Assembly (NCBI GenBank): GCA_963931925.1
Contig: OZ007569.1
Span: 75,135,400-75,199,399 of the forward strand
Direction: 5' to 3'
Length of the DNA: 64,000 bases
DNA from: Onchidella celtica
Taxonomy: Eukaryota > Mollusca > Gastropoda > Systellommatophora > Onchidiidae
Shown: positions 25,798-37,593 of the stretch, piece after piece
Numbering within the stretch: the stretch's first letter is position 1
Layout: each line of letters opens with the position of its first letter
Position numbers and translations under genes: made by a program
Notes under the pieces: generated by a model
What the model was told of the DNA's origin: nothing
The model's database searches: none
What the model saw: the letters and a program-made list of their open reading frames with translations, nothing else

Positions 25798-26513
25798 CTT
25801 TTTTTTTGTCTTTTAAATTATCAGACCAATACTGAAAATGATGATTCCTAAATGTAGAAATACGCAATTTGTTTTTCACAGATGCACTTTTCAAGCATCC
25901 CTCGCACTCTCGTCAGTAAGCCGCTGAATTAACTCTAAGCTTTGAAGCTCAAGTACTATGTTAATGTCCTACAGATGTACAAATAGTCTCGTGACCAAAA
26001 TAATGAATGGAAGGACATTATCCAGTTTTTATCCTGTACATGATCTCTTTGCATAATACTCATATGCATAAAATATGATATGTAGGTTATCTGAAAGACA
26101 ATTTGAAACTCTTCAGGCTTGGTCCCCTACCCATGAAATAATTGATTACAAAAAAAAGAAAAAAATTAATAAAAGTGGGAGGAAGTGAAGGGAACAGTTT
26201 GCTTGTTACGTGCATAAAAGGGTGTAAAGATACCGTGTTGGCAAAGATAGAAAGTGCAGCCTTTTATATGAGTGGGCACTCGGTTCAAGCACAACAGTGC
26301 AGCAAGAAACATTCAGCCTATTTGTTCAACGGTTTATATAATGAAAGGAGTCGATGTTCTGGTATCTTCTGCATGAGGATGATGAATTCGAGGCCGCGTG
26401 TTTAGATTGTTTGAAAGGGGCAAGAACAGAATACAGTAATGTTACTGTGGCGCCATAAATACCATTAAAAAATAAACAAATAAAATAAAAAACTTGATCA
26501 TCTGATCGAAGTA
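25798..26513. other. Unassigned AT-rich sequence
   Basis: No gene recognised. The last 100 bp is A/T-rich (AAATAAACAAATAAAATAAA), which would be the 3' tail side if the adjacent SINE-like segment is real. Confidence 0.5.
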
Positions 26514-26590
26514 ATGATGAGTACCTCAGGAATCGAACGAGAGCTGTCTGTCAGACAAAGAGACCCACATCCCACCGGGAAAATGAATAT
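26514..26590 (-). mobile_element. SINE-like tRNA-derived segment with strong B box
   Basis: On the minus strand GTTCGATTCC (26538-26529) is an excellent match to the pol III B box and T-loop. It is followed by CTGAG, which pairs partly with the preceding CTC. The 5' side (GGTCTCTTTGTCTGACAGACAG) is tRNA-like in character but does not fold into a full cloverleaf. Downstream sequence becomes T/A-rich, as in SINE tails. It is not an intact tRNA gene. Confidence 0.3.
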
Positions 26591-27404
26591 AATATGCAAA
26601 AACCACCCGTGGTGCAAGGCAAAGAACTTGAGATCAAGCATCTCAAAATCTTTGCAAAAAAAAAAAAAATGCATTCAGCTCCAACGTGCCTTATTTTCCA
26701 GCAAGTGCTCACGCAGCGTGATACTCTCTGCTGAGACCATTATCACAGAGCAGACAAAATGCAAACCATTGAGTTCCTAATTCTTCAGCTGTTGCATTTA
26801 AACTATGTCTATAACCTGGTCTTGACTTAATGCTTAACTAAGCACTCACTCATTCATGATCATTATAAAATAGAGAGCAGTTCAGCATCAAATAAGCCAT
26901 GGCTGAGATCGGTTAGGTATAGTTGATTATACCAACTGCGGTTTTATTGTCGTTTTCATCAGAGCTGTGGTCGACATCGCCGCTGTCGACGATAAGAATG
27001 ATTAAGACAGTAGTTGACAACCCCCACCCCACCAATTGTCCAGAGTTTGAAGCAATCTGAAACTCTAGCACTGATTCGCCCCCCCCCCCCCTCCTCCCCC
27101 TTTTTTTCAATTTTGCCCGGGCAGCTCAACATCATCATCGCTACTGAATGCCAAGGGAACTACTGCTGTTCCTTCCAAGGATTTCCTCCTACGCTGAACT
27201 TTCTCAGCTAGACTGGTCTTTGACCGAGATCAATCTTCCATAATTATACTAAGGTGAAGTCATCTATTTGCATGCTAAAATCCCTTTGATGTCTCAACAG
27301 AAGGTAAAAACAATAGAGAGCAGAGAAACAAACGGCCGAAAGAAAAAATGCCATTGATGTTAGAATGATCATGTTATGAAATATCAGATAGCTGGTTTTA
27401 TGGT
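26591..27404. other. Unassigned sequence
   Basis: Contains a poly-A run at about 26656-26669 and a C-rich tract at about 27080-27100. No gene recognised. Confidence 0.6.
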
Positions 27405-27583
<179 letters not shown>

Positions 27584-27661
27584 AGACCAAGGCTGTAGAG
27601 GAGTCATGACGCAGACCAGCAAGGCGTGGACTCCTTTGTCCTTTACCTAGCAATCTTACTT

Positions 27662-27775
27662 AATCATCACGTCAATCATCACGTCAATCATCACGTCAAT
27701 CATCACGTCAATCATCACGTCAATCATCACGTCAATCATCACGTCAATCATCACGTCAATCATCACGTCAATCAT
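27662..27775. repeat. 12-bp tandem repeat, 9.5 copies
   Basis: Identical copies of AATCATCACGTC with no substitutions visible, so the array is young or homogenised. The plus frame reads NHHV repeats. It lies 80 bp from the GATA/GACA array. Confidence 0.97.
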
Positions 27776-28400
27776 TCTGAGAGAACCAGCGTCCCCTCCC
27801 ACAAACCAACCTAATCACTGATAATTCCACCACAGTGAAAGCTTGAAAATACTCATTTCAAAGCGCTACTAGATCTAGTCTCGACAGGCTGAGTTTTGAA
27901 TGGGATGCTGTTCGGTGGGTGTAGACTAATGACAAAGCCAAACAGAAAATCCAGAGTTATGTTCACTATTCAGCTCTAGCCTTCTATGTAAAACTCTATG
28001 TCCCCATGACAACAGCCTCTTGAATGTGGATCACCAGTCTACGAGCCTCAGTATTGTTTGCCTTGTCTGGCATTCACATTTTAGGGCATTCTCTTGTCTT
28101 AATATCAAATGGTTTACTTGCCGGGAAAAAACACAGTCAGTGTTCAAATAGAGATCAAAGTGATCGAAAGTGTGGACTTTGGCATGGATCGAGTGAACAT
28201 CTTTACATACAGTTGCTGTTTCTTTCTCGTTCTGGGTGCGAAATGCCGTTTACCGTGTATCTAATTCAAACATTTTAATAGAGTTTTACTGTAATAACAT
28301 CGTGTTTCCATGGCAGAGCGAAGATCTTATTCAAAACCTTTCTCGAACTCTCCCTTCCATAAGGACTCTGTTTATTTGGTCCACCCTCCCCCCTTGAGTT
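27776..28400. other. Unassigned sequence
   Basis: An 84-codon frame (28024-28278) begins with hydrophobic residues and contains Gly-Lys-Lys, but nothing else supports a secreted peptide gene. Confidence 0.5.
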
Positions 28401-29752
28401 CCCATTCCCATATCTCCCTTCCCAGTCCAAAATCTCCCTTCCCATTCGCATGTCTCCCTTCTCATTCCATAATCTCCCTTCTCATTCCATAATCTCCCTT
28501 CTCATTCCCATATCTCCCTTCTCATTCCCATATCTCCCTTCTCATTCCCATGTCTCCCTTCTCATTCCCATATCTCCCTTCTCATTCCCATGTCTCCCTT
28601 CTCATTCCATAATCTCCCTTCTCATTCCATAATCTCCCTTCTCATTCCCATATCTCCCTTCTCATTCCCATGTCTCCCTTCTCATTCCCATATCTCCCTT
28701 CTCATTCCCATATCTCCCTTCTCATTCCCATGTCTCCCTTCTCATTCCCATGTCTCCCTTCTCATTCCCATGTCTCCCTTCTCATTCTCATGTCTCCCTT
28801 CTCATTCCCACGTCTCCCTTCTCATTCCCACGTCTCCCTTCTCATTCCCACGTCTCCCTTCTCATTCCCACATCTCCCTTCTCATTCCCATGTCTCCCTT
28901 CCCATTCCCATGACTCCCTTCCCATTCCCATGTCCCCCTTCTCATTCCCATATCTCCCGTCTCATTCCCACGTCTCCCTTCCCATTCCCATGACTCCCTT
29001 CCCATTCCCATGTCCCCCTTCTCATTCCCATATCTCCCTTCTCATTCCCATATCTCCCTTCTCATTCCCATGTCTCCCTTCTCATTCCCATGTCTCCCTT
29101 CTCATTCCCATATCTCCTTTCTCATTCCCATGTCTCCCTTCTCATTCCCATATCTCCCTTCTCATCCCCATGTCTCCCTTCTCATTCCCACATCTCCCTT
29201 CCCATTCCCATGACTCCCTTCCCATTCCCATATCTCCCTTCTCATTCCCATATCTCCCTTCTCATTCCCATATCTCCCTTCTCATTCCATAATCTCCCTT
29301 CTCATTCCATAATCTCCCTTCTCATTCCCATATCTCCTTTCTCATTCCCATGTCTCCCTTCCCATTCCCATATCTCCCTTCTCAATCCCATATCTCCCTT
29401 CTCATTCCCATATCTCCCTTCTCATTCCCATATCTACCTTCTCATTCCCATATCTCCCTTCTCATTCCCATATCTCCCGTCTCATTCCCATGTCTCCCTT
29501 CCCATTCCCATATCTCCCTTCCCATTCCCATGTCTCCCTTCTCATTCCCATATCTCCCTTCTCATTCCCATGTCTCCCTTCCCATTCCCATGTCTCCCTT
29601 CCCATTCCCATGTCTCCCTTCCCATTCCCATGTCTCCCGTCCCATTCCCATATCTCCCTTCTCATTCCCATATCTCCCTTCTCATTCCCATATCTCCCTT
29701 CCCATTCCCATGTCTCCCTTCCCATTTCCATGTCTCCCTTCCCATTCCCATG
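28401..29752. repeat. 20-bp pyrimidine-rich minisatellite, 67 full units
   Basis: The unit is CTCATTCCCATATCTCCCTT. Every full unit from 28401 to 29740 is exactly 20 bp. Substitutions concentrate at position 2 (T/C) and positions 10-13. Local duplications are visible: the block starting 28901 recurs at 28981 (80-bp shift), and a pair of CCATAATCT units occurs at 28461, 28601 and 29281. Because 20 is not divisible by 3, all three plus frames read a 20-residue SPFSFPYLPSHSH-type repeat. Those overlapping frames are not genes. Confidence 0.98.
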
Positions 29753-30259
29753 TTTATCTATAGTCACTCACTCTCTATTACCGTTACCGTGTCTCTCCCT
29801 CCCTCCCATATTCCAGTATCCCCCCCCTCCCCCCAACCGGACCGCCCCCCCCCCCCATAGCCCTACATTCGTACATCCCTAAATCCACGAGCAGCACGAG
29901 GAAATTTGTGATTCAAATGTGACGCTCGTGCCTTGTTTATCCTAGATCATTTTTCTCTTCTGAATGTACAAAATTGTAGCAAAACACACAGACAGACACA
30001 AGGTCATTTTTCTTCAACGCCAGAGGAAACAGCGGCTTGCACATGACACACGCTTAAACCAAGTACCAGATGACTGCTATGATGGATTGCCCGAGGTTTA
30101 CGCGCCAAGTGCACCGTGGTGCACCACATTTTTTTTTTTTTTTCAATTTCTTCACCCTGGCTGAGCACTCGGTACCCCCATCATGATTATGATGAGCGTT
30201 TTTTTACGTTTCTTTTCTATTCATACGAGCATATCTAAACAAAACAAAAAAACTCTCCC

Positions 30260-30298
<39 letters not shown>

Positions 30299-31547
30299 TA
30301 CACACAAGAAGACAGCGGAGAGAAAGGGGGGGGGGGAGGGAGTCATTGAGAAAGTAAACAAACATTGGCACACGTTAGAGTGTACACAAACACACGATGC
30401 ACTCAACAGTCAGAAAGTGAAGCCTGGAGAGATCACGACCGCGCGGAAAGAACAACAAAGAATTCTCTGCGGGTTTTCCCTAAAAATTCTAGTGTTTCAG
30501 GCCAACACTTCACACTTGGCAGGCGTTTTTATGTGGGGCTCGGGGTGTGGCTGGGCCTGTTGTTGTTGCTGTTGTTGCTGTTGTTGTTGTAAGTTGTTCA
30601 TATAGGTTGTGTGGTGCTATCCTGTCGCTCTTGATTCCACAACAGGTCACCCGGCAGATTTGTGTATTTGCTTCTTCACATTTATTTGAATTCTTAGAAA
30701 TAAACAATTTCATTTCCTTAGAGCGACTTTGCATTGTATGAAATAATATAATACATAACTAGACTTTGATTTTCAGAACAAGAGTAGATAAATGCCTGTA
30801 ATTTTAGTGTATATTACAAATCCCAATAAGAGTTTTTCCAATTTGTCTTTCAGGGTCATCAAATTACACATCGGAGGCCATTTTGTTTTTGGATGACAGT
30901 GATACTGATTATTGTTGAATGTTATTGAAGCCATCCCCTTTTATGCTGCTTATCTAATTCGTTGTGCTTTTCTTCAAATCCTTGATTAGCTCAAATCCTT
31001 CTTTGGTATTGAATCGTAACGCTTTGATTAAGCCGTAAAATAATAGGCATGAAGGAAGATTCCCCACACTTACTTAGAGGTGCTGAGTTACCAGCAACTG
31101 AAGTAAATGCTGCTCACCACCAGAGATAGTTGGTGATGCCAATAGTGAGAACATTGTAAAGTCCAGAAAACAAAATGGACAAAATAATCCCACCCAGAGA
31201 CGAACGAGACAAGAATGTCAAAGCGGCTTTTCTCCCACATCCAAGAATTTGCTGGGACAAGTCATTGATTTCTGACATTGGTGAGAACCATAGTGGGAGA
31301 CATATTCTTTTATCAATACTGAACCTCTGCTCACTAGAATCGGGAAACACAGAGTTTAACCTATACAGTAAAAAAAAGGGTGAGTTGGCAGAGACAGGAG
31401 GGAGTTTAAATTTGTATATATTTCATGAGCCAAAATGAGTAATAAAGTGTAATATACCCTATCATCTCTACCACTGTCTGCGTTCATGAAAAAATAACAC
31501 AGGAGATCAAAGTTGTGGAAACACAACCGTTTTGAAATACTACTTTT
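29753..31547. other. Unassigned sequence with several microsatellites
   Basis: C-rich tracts at 29820-29857, poly-T at about 30129-30143, CT then CA repeats at 30252-30302, a G run at about 30327-30337, and TTG/CTG repeats at about 30557-30592. No gene recognised. Confidence 0.6.
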
Positions 31548-32035
31548 TACTAGCCGACCCGCGCAAGATAAATCTTGCAAATTTCCCGTGTACAAAGCCC
31601 AACCCGTATATCCAGATCTAGGCTACATTAAAACGGCATTTGGATTCGCTGCAATGACTAATAGAAGTTGCTGTTACACCATAATTTCACATAGAAATAC
31701 ACAGAATAATGTGATAACGCTGATTTTCCACCACCAACTTATAAAGAGAGGTCAAGGGCGAAATTTCCTATCATGTTTTTTGATTCTACTCGACGAAAAT
31801 GCCATTGTTTTTGCGGCTCAAAATAGTTTAATATAGATATAGTAAAGACTATTATTTGTTCAAAATGAATGTGTCCACGTAACTCTTCCTCAAAAAATGA
31901 TGCAGTACTCCAAGTTTCATAGTTTTTAATGGTGTAGTCGCGAAGTTTTTGCTGCTTACAGGTTCACCCTCTAGCTCAATTAGTAAGATACATGAAAAAG
32001 ATTGTTAAGTAACGATCAACAGGAGCAGAATGAAC
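31548..32035 (+). mobile_element. Possible dispersed repeat beginning ACTAGCCGACCCGCG
   Basis: ACTAGCCGACCCGCGC at its start, and an AAGTTTCAT...GGTGTAGTCGCGAAGTTT stretch near 31911-31950, resemble sequence pairs I associate with widespread invertebrate interspersed repeats. Class and exact ends are not determined. The right side passes into a CACGCACGCGC-rich patch. This rests on recollection of pattern, not alignment. Confidence 0.3.
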
Positions 32036-32942
32036 ACCATTTCACACAGTGGTCATCTCACGCACGCGCGCCTGCACACATCACATACACACCGTAGGGT
32101 TAATTTAAAAAATCCACGCATTATCACTCGATATCGTTGTCAGCATCTGCCTTGGATTTTCTGTTAAAAAGACCCAGGATGTGAAAGGCGAGTATAGGAC
32201 AGCTCAGGAATTCCTGAATTCAGAATGACTTAGTCAGTAGTCTACTAGGCTTGTTTGCTGTGATTTCAGTCACGGAAAACTTTCTCCAACAAGTCAACAA
32301 TAGTGCTTTCACAGATGGAAATATCTGTGTCTTAAATCTAACCCCAAGTTTTCCACAAGTCTCACTTTTCACTGATTCCAATTTCTTCTTACACAAAAAA
32401 AAAACCCGCCCATTGTGGCTTTGATGTGCTTGCTTTAAGTGGCGTGGCCTGTCAGAACATCGTCTCCCCCAGCACTATAGAATCAGTTCTAACTTTGCAC
32501 ACCATGCCGCGTAAACACAATGAATGGACCACTGTGGCATCTCTCCATGTATTCAAGTACTTTATGAAAAATGCGCACCTGGTCTGTCCCTTTAAAATAT
32601 GCATAATATATCGGGCGTGGGTCTAGAGAGCAGTTTGTTCTAGTTGACGGTCGCGTGTTTTGTTGTCTTTGTAGCTAAAACTCTTTTCCGTGTCCCCCCA
32701 AACGGTTCACTGACGGCTGTCTCAGTGGCATAGCAAATACTGCTACTTTCTTTATGAAGAATTAGGAGAGGTGGGAGAGAGAGACAGTTAGAGAAGACAG
32801 GGAGTGAGAGAACAGAATGAGTAAGGCATGTACTACCCCGATATTTACTGTATAGGATAGAAGCTATGTTATATTGCATGAATAATATTTTGCACTTATA
32901 ATAATTTTTAAGATCAAACACTGACAACACCCCCCACCTCCA
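32036..32942. other. Unassigned sequence
   Basis: A CA/CG-rich patch at 32050-32090, poly-A at about 32394-32404, otherwise nothing recognisable. Confidence 0.6.
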
Positions 32943-33141
32943 AATATAATATAATATAATATAATATAATATAATATATATAATATAATATGATATAATA
33001 TAATAATAATGTAAAATAATATGATTTAATATAACGTAATATAATATAATATAATATAATATAATATAATATAATATAATATAATATAATATAATATAAT
33101 ATAATATAATATAATATAATATAATATAATATAATATAATA
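32943..33141. repeat. TATAA pentanucleotide array
   Basis: About 40 units of TATAA with a degenerate centre (about 32978-33035). The unit is nearly self-complementary, so long hairpins or cruciforms are possible. The minus-strand YYII frame is an artefact. Confidence 0.97.
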
Positions 33142-33668
33142 GCTACTGCTTCTTCTACTTTCTCCTCCCGTAACAACCACTTCAACAACTTCACACATGA
33201 CTGCCTGTATTGATCTCTACCCGAATAATCCGTGTGTGAGCAGATTAGATCAACTCCCATACTCAGCCTGATCATATCAACACGCTACTTAAACCACGTG
33301 AATTTCACGCTCTCTTAAAAATTTGTCCTGTGAAACTGTCAAGTCATAAACCATGACATTTTGTCCATTGTTCGGTGCTTGTCATAACCTGACAAGCTTT
33401 GTCGCTCCGATTACCTCAGTGATCACACGATTAGAATGATCAACTATGACGACAAAACCGCCGTCTACGAACGTCAGCTATGACGACACGTCTGGCCGGC
33501 ATGTTTTATGGCCGAAGTTTCACACTTGAGATCAGCTCTGTGCGACTTAACTTACTTAATACATTGATCTAGTGCTCGTCATAACACCGTGCCTATTCTG
33601 TTTACGTGTGTGCAGAACGACTTTGACAGTGGCATGACAGAATCGGGTACTATGTAGTATCCAGATAT
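33142..33668. other. Unassigned sequence
   Basis: Short direct repeats of CTATGACGACA at about 33447 and 33478; no gene recognised. Confidence 0.5.
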
Positions 33669-34024
33669 CAGTGTTTCTCAAACGTTTTGGTCACATACTC
33701 CACTTCAATGTTCAACAATATAAACAAAGAAAAAAACGTGCGTCCACTATGATTGGACAAACTTAGTCTACAGTACAGACAAAAAGATTTTTTAAAAATA
33801 TTTATACATTACCATTAAATTCTTGCATGTGTTAAGTTCGATGTTTTAACCCCAGTTAACCAAGGAAACCACCAAATACGACATAAACAAACAATAGCTT
33901 ATCTGTCTAGTTAGGTTAAACTACACCATGAATTAATTTAGATGTTTATGAAAAACCAGCACACTCCATTCTGAGGTCCCACACCCCACAAAAATATTGT
34001 CACGCCCCAGCTAGAGAAACACTG
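33669..34024. mobile_element. hAT-like MITE, 356 bp
   Basis: The ends are CAGTGTTTCTC (33669-33679) and GAGAAACACTG (34014-34024), a perfect 11-bp terminal inverted repeat. The CAGTG...TTCTC form is characteristic of hAT transposons. The interior is AT-rich and has no transposase frame, as in non-autonomous copies that rely on a transposase supplied elsewhere. The flanking 8-mers (CCAGATAT and ATCTTGAT) do not match, so no target duplication is preserved or the ends have drifted. Confidence 0.6.
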
Positions 34025-36264
34025 ATCTTGATCATACTTTATGCATTTGTAGTGAATGTGTGGCAGCATCCGAAAGAGAGAGATGCAGACAGTCAGACAC
34101 ACAGACAGACAGACGGAAATAATGCATATCAAAAGCCAGATATAACATCAGCGTATCTACTCCTAATTAAAACAGCATCCCATTACCGCAGGTGTTTTTC
34201 TGTAAAAGGACAAAATTAATAATAAACTATGAAAAAAAAAAGGATCTGTTGTACAGAATGAGCCATAACAGACAATAGAAAAGTCCTTACTAACTGAGGA
34301 CTTACCGTAGACACAATGCAATTTTTTTTTTTCCCCCGAGGGTTTGGGTGAGAGAGGGCATTTTGTACATTTTCTAATTTTAGATTGAATGGGAGGTGGT
34401 GATTTCTACCCTACCCACCCCTACCCCTCCGTCTCAGGTATGAAATAAAACTGAGGGGTCCGGTCAAGAGAGTTCTCTGTGGACAAAGCTTTGACAGATT
34501 GACCTGTGTGTGTGAGTGAATTTTCCCGACACACGCCGAGTCAGAAGGGCCAAGTGAAGAGCATATTAGTAGCGAAAACAGCACCCCACGGAGCTGGCCC
34601 CCTGGACCACCAGGTAACTGGTCTATTTAGGTGTTGGTGAGTCAGGAAAAGAGAAAGATAAATGGTTGTCTGAAAAAGCTTTATACAGGCGACAGTAGCC
34701 CTGGCCTAACCACAATGATGAGGTCCCGTAGACAAGTGGAAGTGGTTCACGCCATCAGATGTGGTCCTTGCCCATTCAAACAGCTCCGCTAATGGCACGT
34801 GACGGTTTTGTGCTCACCAGAGAGTGGGTGCCCTCCCGTTTGTTTCCCCTACTCTTTTTCTGTCTCTCTGTCTGCCTGTCATGTCAGCCGGCCATTGTGC
34901 GTCACGACTCGTGATTTACGTTCCAGACAGAGCACTGTAGCACTGTCCGTCTGTGGAACTTGCGGGAAATGAGAACATTTTGGACAACATTGTTTTGTTT
35001 GTGTCTTTGTGCTGAACTCTCTAAGAATTTATTTTTTTTTTGCTTCTAATTTGTGTTTTGCACTTCAGCATCTAAAATACCCTATTGCCTCTTTAGTTTC
35101 TTCAGATTTGCGCGGTTGCATTTCAATTTCTACAACATTTCCTAGCTTTCTGTTCTCGTTATGTACATTTCCATCATTTTCAAGAACAGGCTTATTCTGG
35201 CCAATTCGCCACGTTTCCTGGAACTAAAAATTAATGGCATGTTTGTTTCTTTTAATTGAGATTAATCAGCATAATATATGGACGTTTTTGATGCTCTTAA
35301 ACCAAACATTCTGTCTAGGCCTGATCTAAACTTAAAATAATTCCCCCACCCATTGACCAAGACATTGTTGCTGGTGTACCAGGTGTAAGACATCTGTATA
35401 CAATATAAAAATAAAGCAATCGCAGCTCCACAGAAAACAAAAATGAGATATCGGTAGACATTTTGTTTTTAAACAACCGATGCAGGCATTTTAAAATTCA
35501 CTTTCATTATCTGCTAGTGCTACCATTGTTATTTTTACGCATTGAATGTCCATGAATATTTTTGCTTATATCTTTTATTTCATAACCAAAAAAAAAAAAA
35601 ATGTGTGTGTTCAGCGTAAGTATGAAATAAATGTTGTGAAGTGTTTAGAATATGCTGGAGAGTCATAGAAATGCGATGCATTTTATCAGTATTTATGACC
35701 AGATGACCCGTAACGTTGCAGCAATGCTGATGACAGAATGAGTGCTGAAATGACCAACTATGAGACAAATCCGGAACTTGCAGTGGTCGGAAATGGGTAA
35801 TGGTGTCGCTGTACGACACATGAGGTCAGAGTGATAACCGGGGTGGGATGAGACACACCTAAACCTTTCCAATCCTACCCGGAAATGTACCCGGGATACA
35901 AGCAGCAATTTACCCACCAGTGAGCGCCTGAGACGAGCTGCAGGGACGGAGGCCAGGACAGACCCCGGGGTAGAGGGGACACTGCAGGTCTGGCCACCGC
36001 CAATTACAGCAACCGGTGAGCTCGCGTGGTGAGCCAGCAGGGGGTGTGACACGGACCGGTCCAGTGATGGATGACACGCCCTGGATCCAGACGCCACATC
36101 TATCTCTTCCGTGAGGAGATGGCACTCTGTACAATGGTTGTACTTTCTTCTTTTCCTCTTCTTTTCTTTTTTTTTTTTCGAGAGTGAAAAACACAACGGA
36201 AGGGAGGCAGAAAGAAAAAGAGGGGATAAGGGGCATAGAAAAAGTAGAAAATGTGTGACAGTTA
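34025..36264. other. Unassigned sequence
   Basis: 35820-36120 is clearly more GC-rich than its surroundings. It includes CCAGCAGGGGGTG at 36034-36046, close to the CTCF core. Poly-T/CTT runs at 36145-36180. No gene recognised. Confidence 0.5.
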
Positions 36265-36643
36265 GTCTGTCTGTTTGCCTGTCTGTTTGTCTGTCTGTTT
36301 GCCTGTCTGTTTGCCTGTCTGTTTGCCTGTCTGTTTGCCTGTCTGTTTGTCTGTCTGTTTGTCTGTCTGTTGGCCTGTCTGTTGGCCTGTCTGTTGGTCT
36401 GTCTGTTTGCCTGTCTGTTTGCCTGTCTGTTTGCCTGTCTGTTTGTCTGTCTGTTTGTCTGTCTGTTTGTCTGTCTGTTTGTCTGTCTGTTTGTCTGTCT
36501 GTTTGCCTGTCTGTTTGCCTGTCTGTTTGCCTGTCTGTTTGTCTGTCTGTTTGTCTGTCTGTTTGTCTGTCTGTTTGTCTGTCTGTTTGCCTGTCTGTTT
36601 GCCTGTCTGTTTGCCTGTCTGTTTGCCTGTCTGTTTGCCTGTC
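36265..36643. repeat. 12-bp tandem array (CTGTCTGTTTGC type)
   Basis: About 31 units of TGTCTGTTTGCC alternating with TGTCTGTTTGTC and a few TTGGCC variants, in runs of 2-5 like units. No indels were seen. All frames stay open as the unit is a multiple of three; the VCLS, KQTG and CLLA peptides are not genes. Confidence 0.97.
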
Positions 36644-36688
36644 TTGAAGTCAGGCATTTTATCATGATATGGATAATCAATTCTACAT

Positions 36689-36711
36689 AATCTATCTATC
36701 TGTCTATCTAC

Positions 36712-36795
<84 letters not shown>

Positions 36796-36810
36796 TTATC
36801 TATCTATCTG

Positions 36811-36893
<83 letters not shown>

Positions 36894-36986
36894 GTCTATC
36901 TATCTATTTATCTATCTATCTGTCTATCTATCTATCTATCTATCTGTCTATCTATCTATCTATCTATCTATCTGTCTGTCTATCTG

Positions 36987-37051
<65 letters not shown>

Positions 37052-37090
37052 TTATCTATCTGTCTGTCTATCTATCTATCTATCTATCTG

Positions 37091-37145
<55 letters not shown>

Positions 37146-37146
37146 G
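36689..37146. repeat. TCTA tetranucleotide array
   Basis: About 110 TCTA/TATC units with scattered TCTG and TTTA variants. Only 45 bp of unique sequence separates it from the 12-bp array. The right edge decays into TCTG/CCTG units to about 37205. Confidence 0.97.
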
Positions 37147-37497
37147 CCTGTGTGTCTGTCTGCCTATCTGTCTGTCTTTTTGTCTGTCTGTCCGCCTGCC
37201 TGCCTGTGCAATTATGTCTTTCCAAGCATAACAAACCGTGACGCCTTAACAAATAGGCTATGATCATCTACATGTTACACTCCCCCCCCCCCCTTCTCCT
37301 TCTACAAATACACGTACTTAATCACACACTGTAACACACATACAACCCACGTGTACAAAGGATACATTGTCGTATCTAAAAATATTCATGTTAACAAAAC
37401 CAAGACATATTTGCTGGTCTAGTTGGGCGTTAAAATTTCAGTTAAAAATTTGAGTTAAAATTTCATCCTGACAGATGTTAAAAAGTTAATGGAAAAT

Positions 37498-37593
37498 AAA
37501 TCCGTTCCCGTCACTGACACAAAAAAGGTGTTAATGAGAACGGATTTGTTCCATTTAAGCTCACTTAATATTTCATTGGAGAGAAAATATTAA
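37498..37593. repeat. Two adjacent short inverted repeats
   Basis: AAATCCGTTC (37498-37507) pairs exactly with GAACGGATTT (37538-37547). Next to it TTAATATTTC (from 37565) pairs with GAAAATATTAA (ending about 37593) with one bulge. Confidence 0.7.

Noticed and set aside
28024..28278. Possible secreted peptide precursor with hydrophobic start and Gly-Lys-Lys
   Set aside because: The hydrophobic part is not a clear signal peptide, and one dibasic site is not evidence.
28590..29882. Overlapping Ser/Pro/Phe/His-rich frames up to 256 codons, and a Gly/Glu/Trp-rich minus frame
   Set aside because: All derive from the 20-bp minisatellite, which is open in several frames at once.
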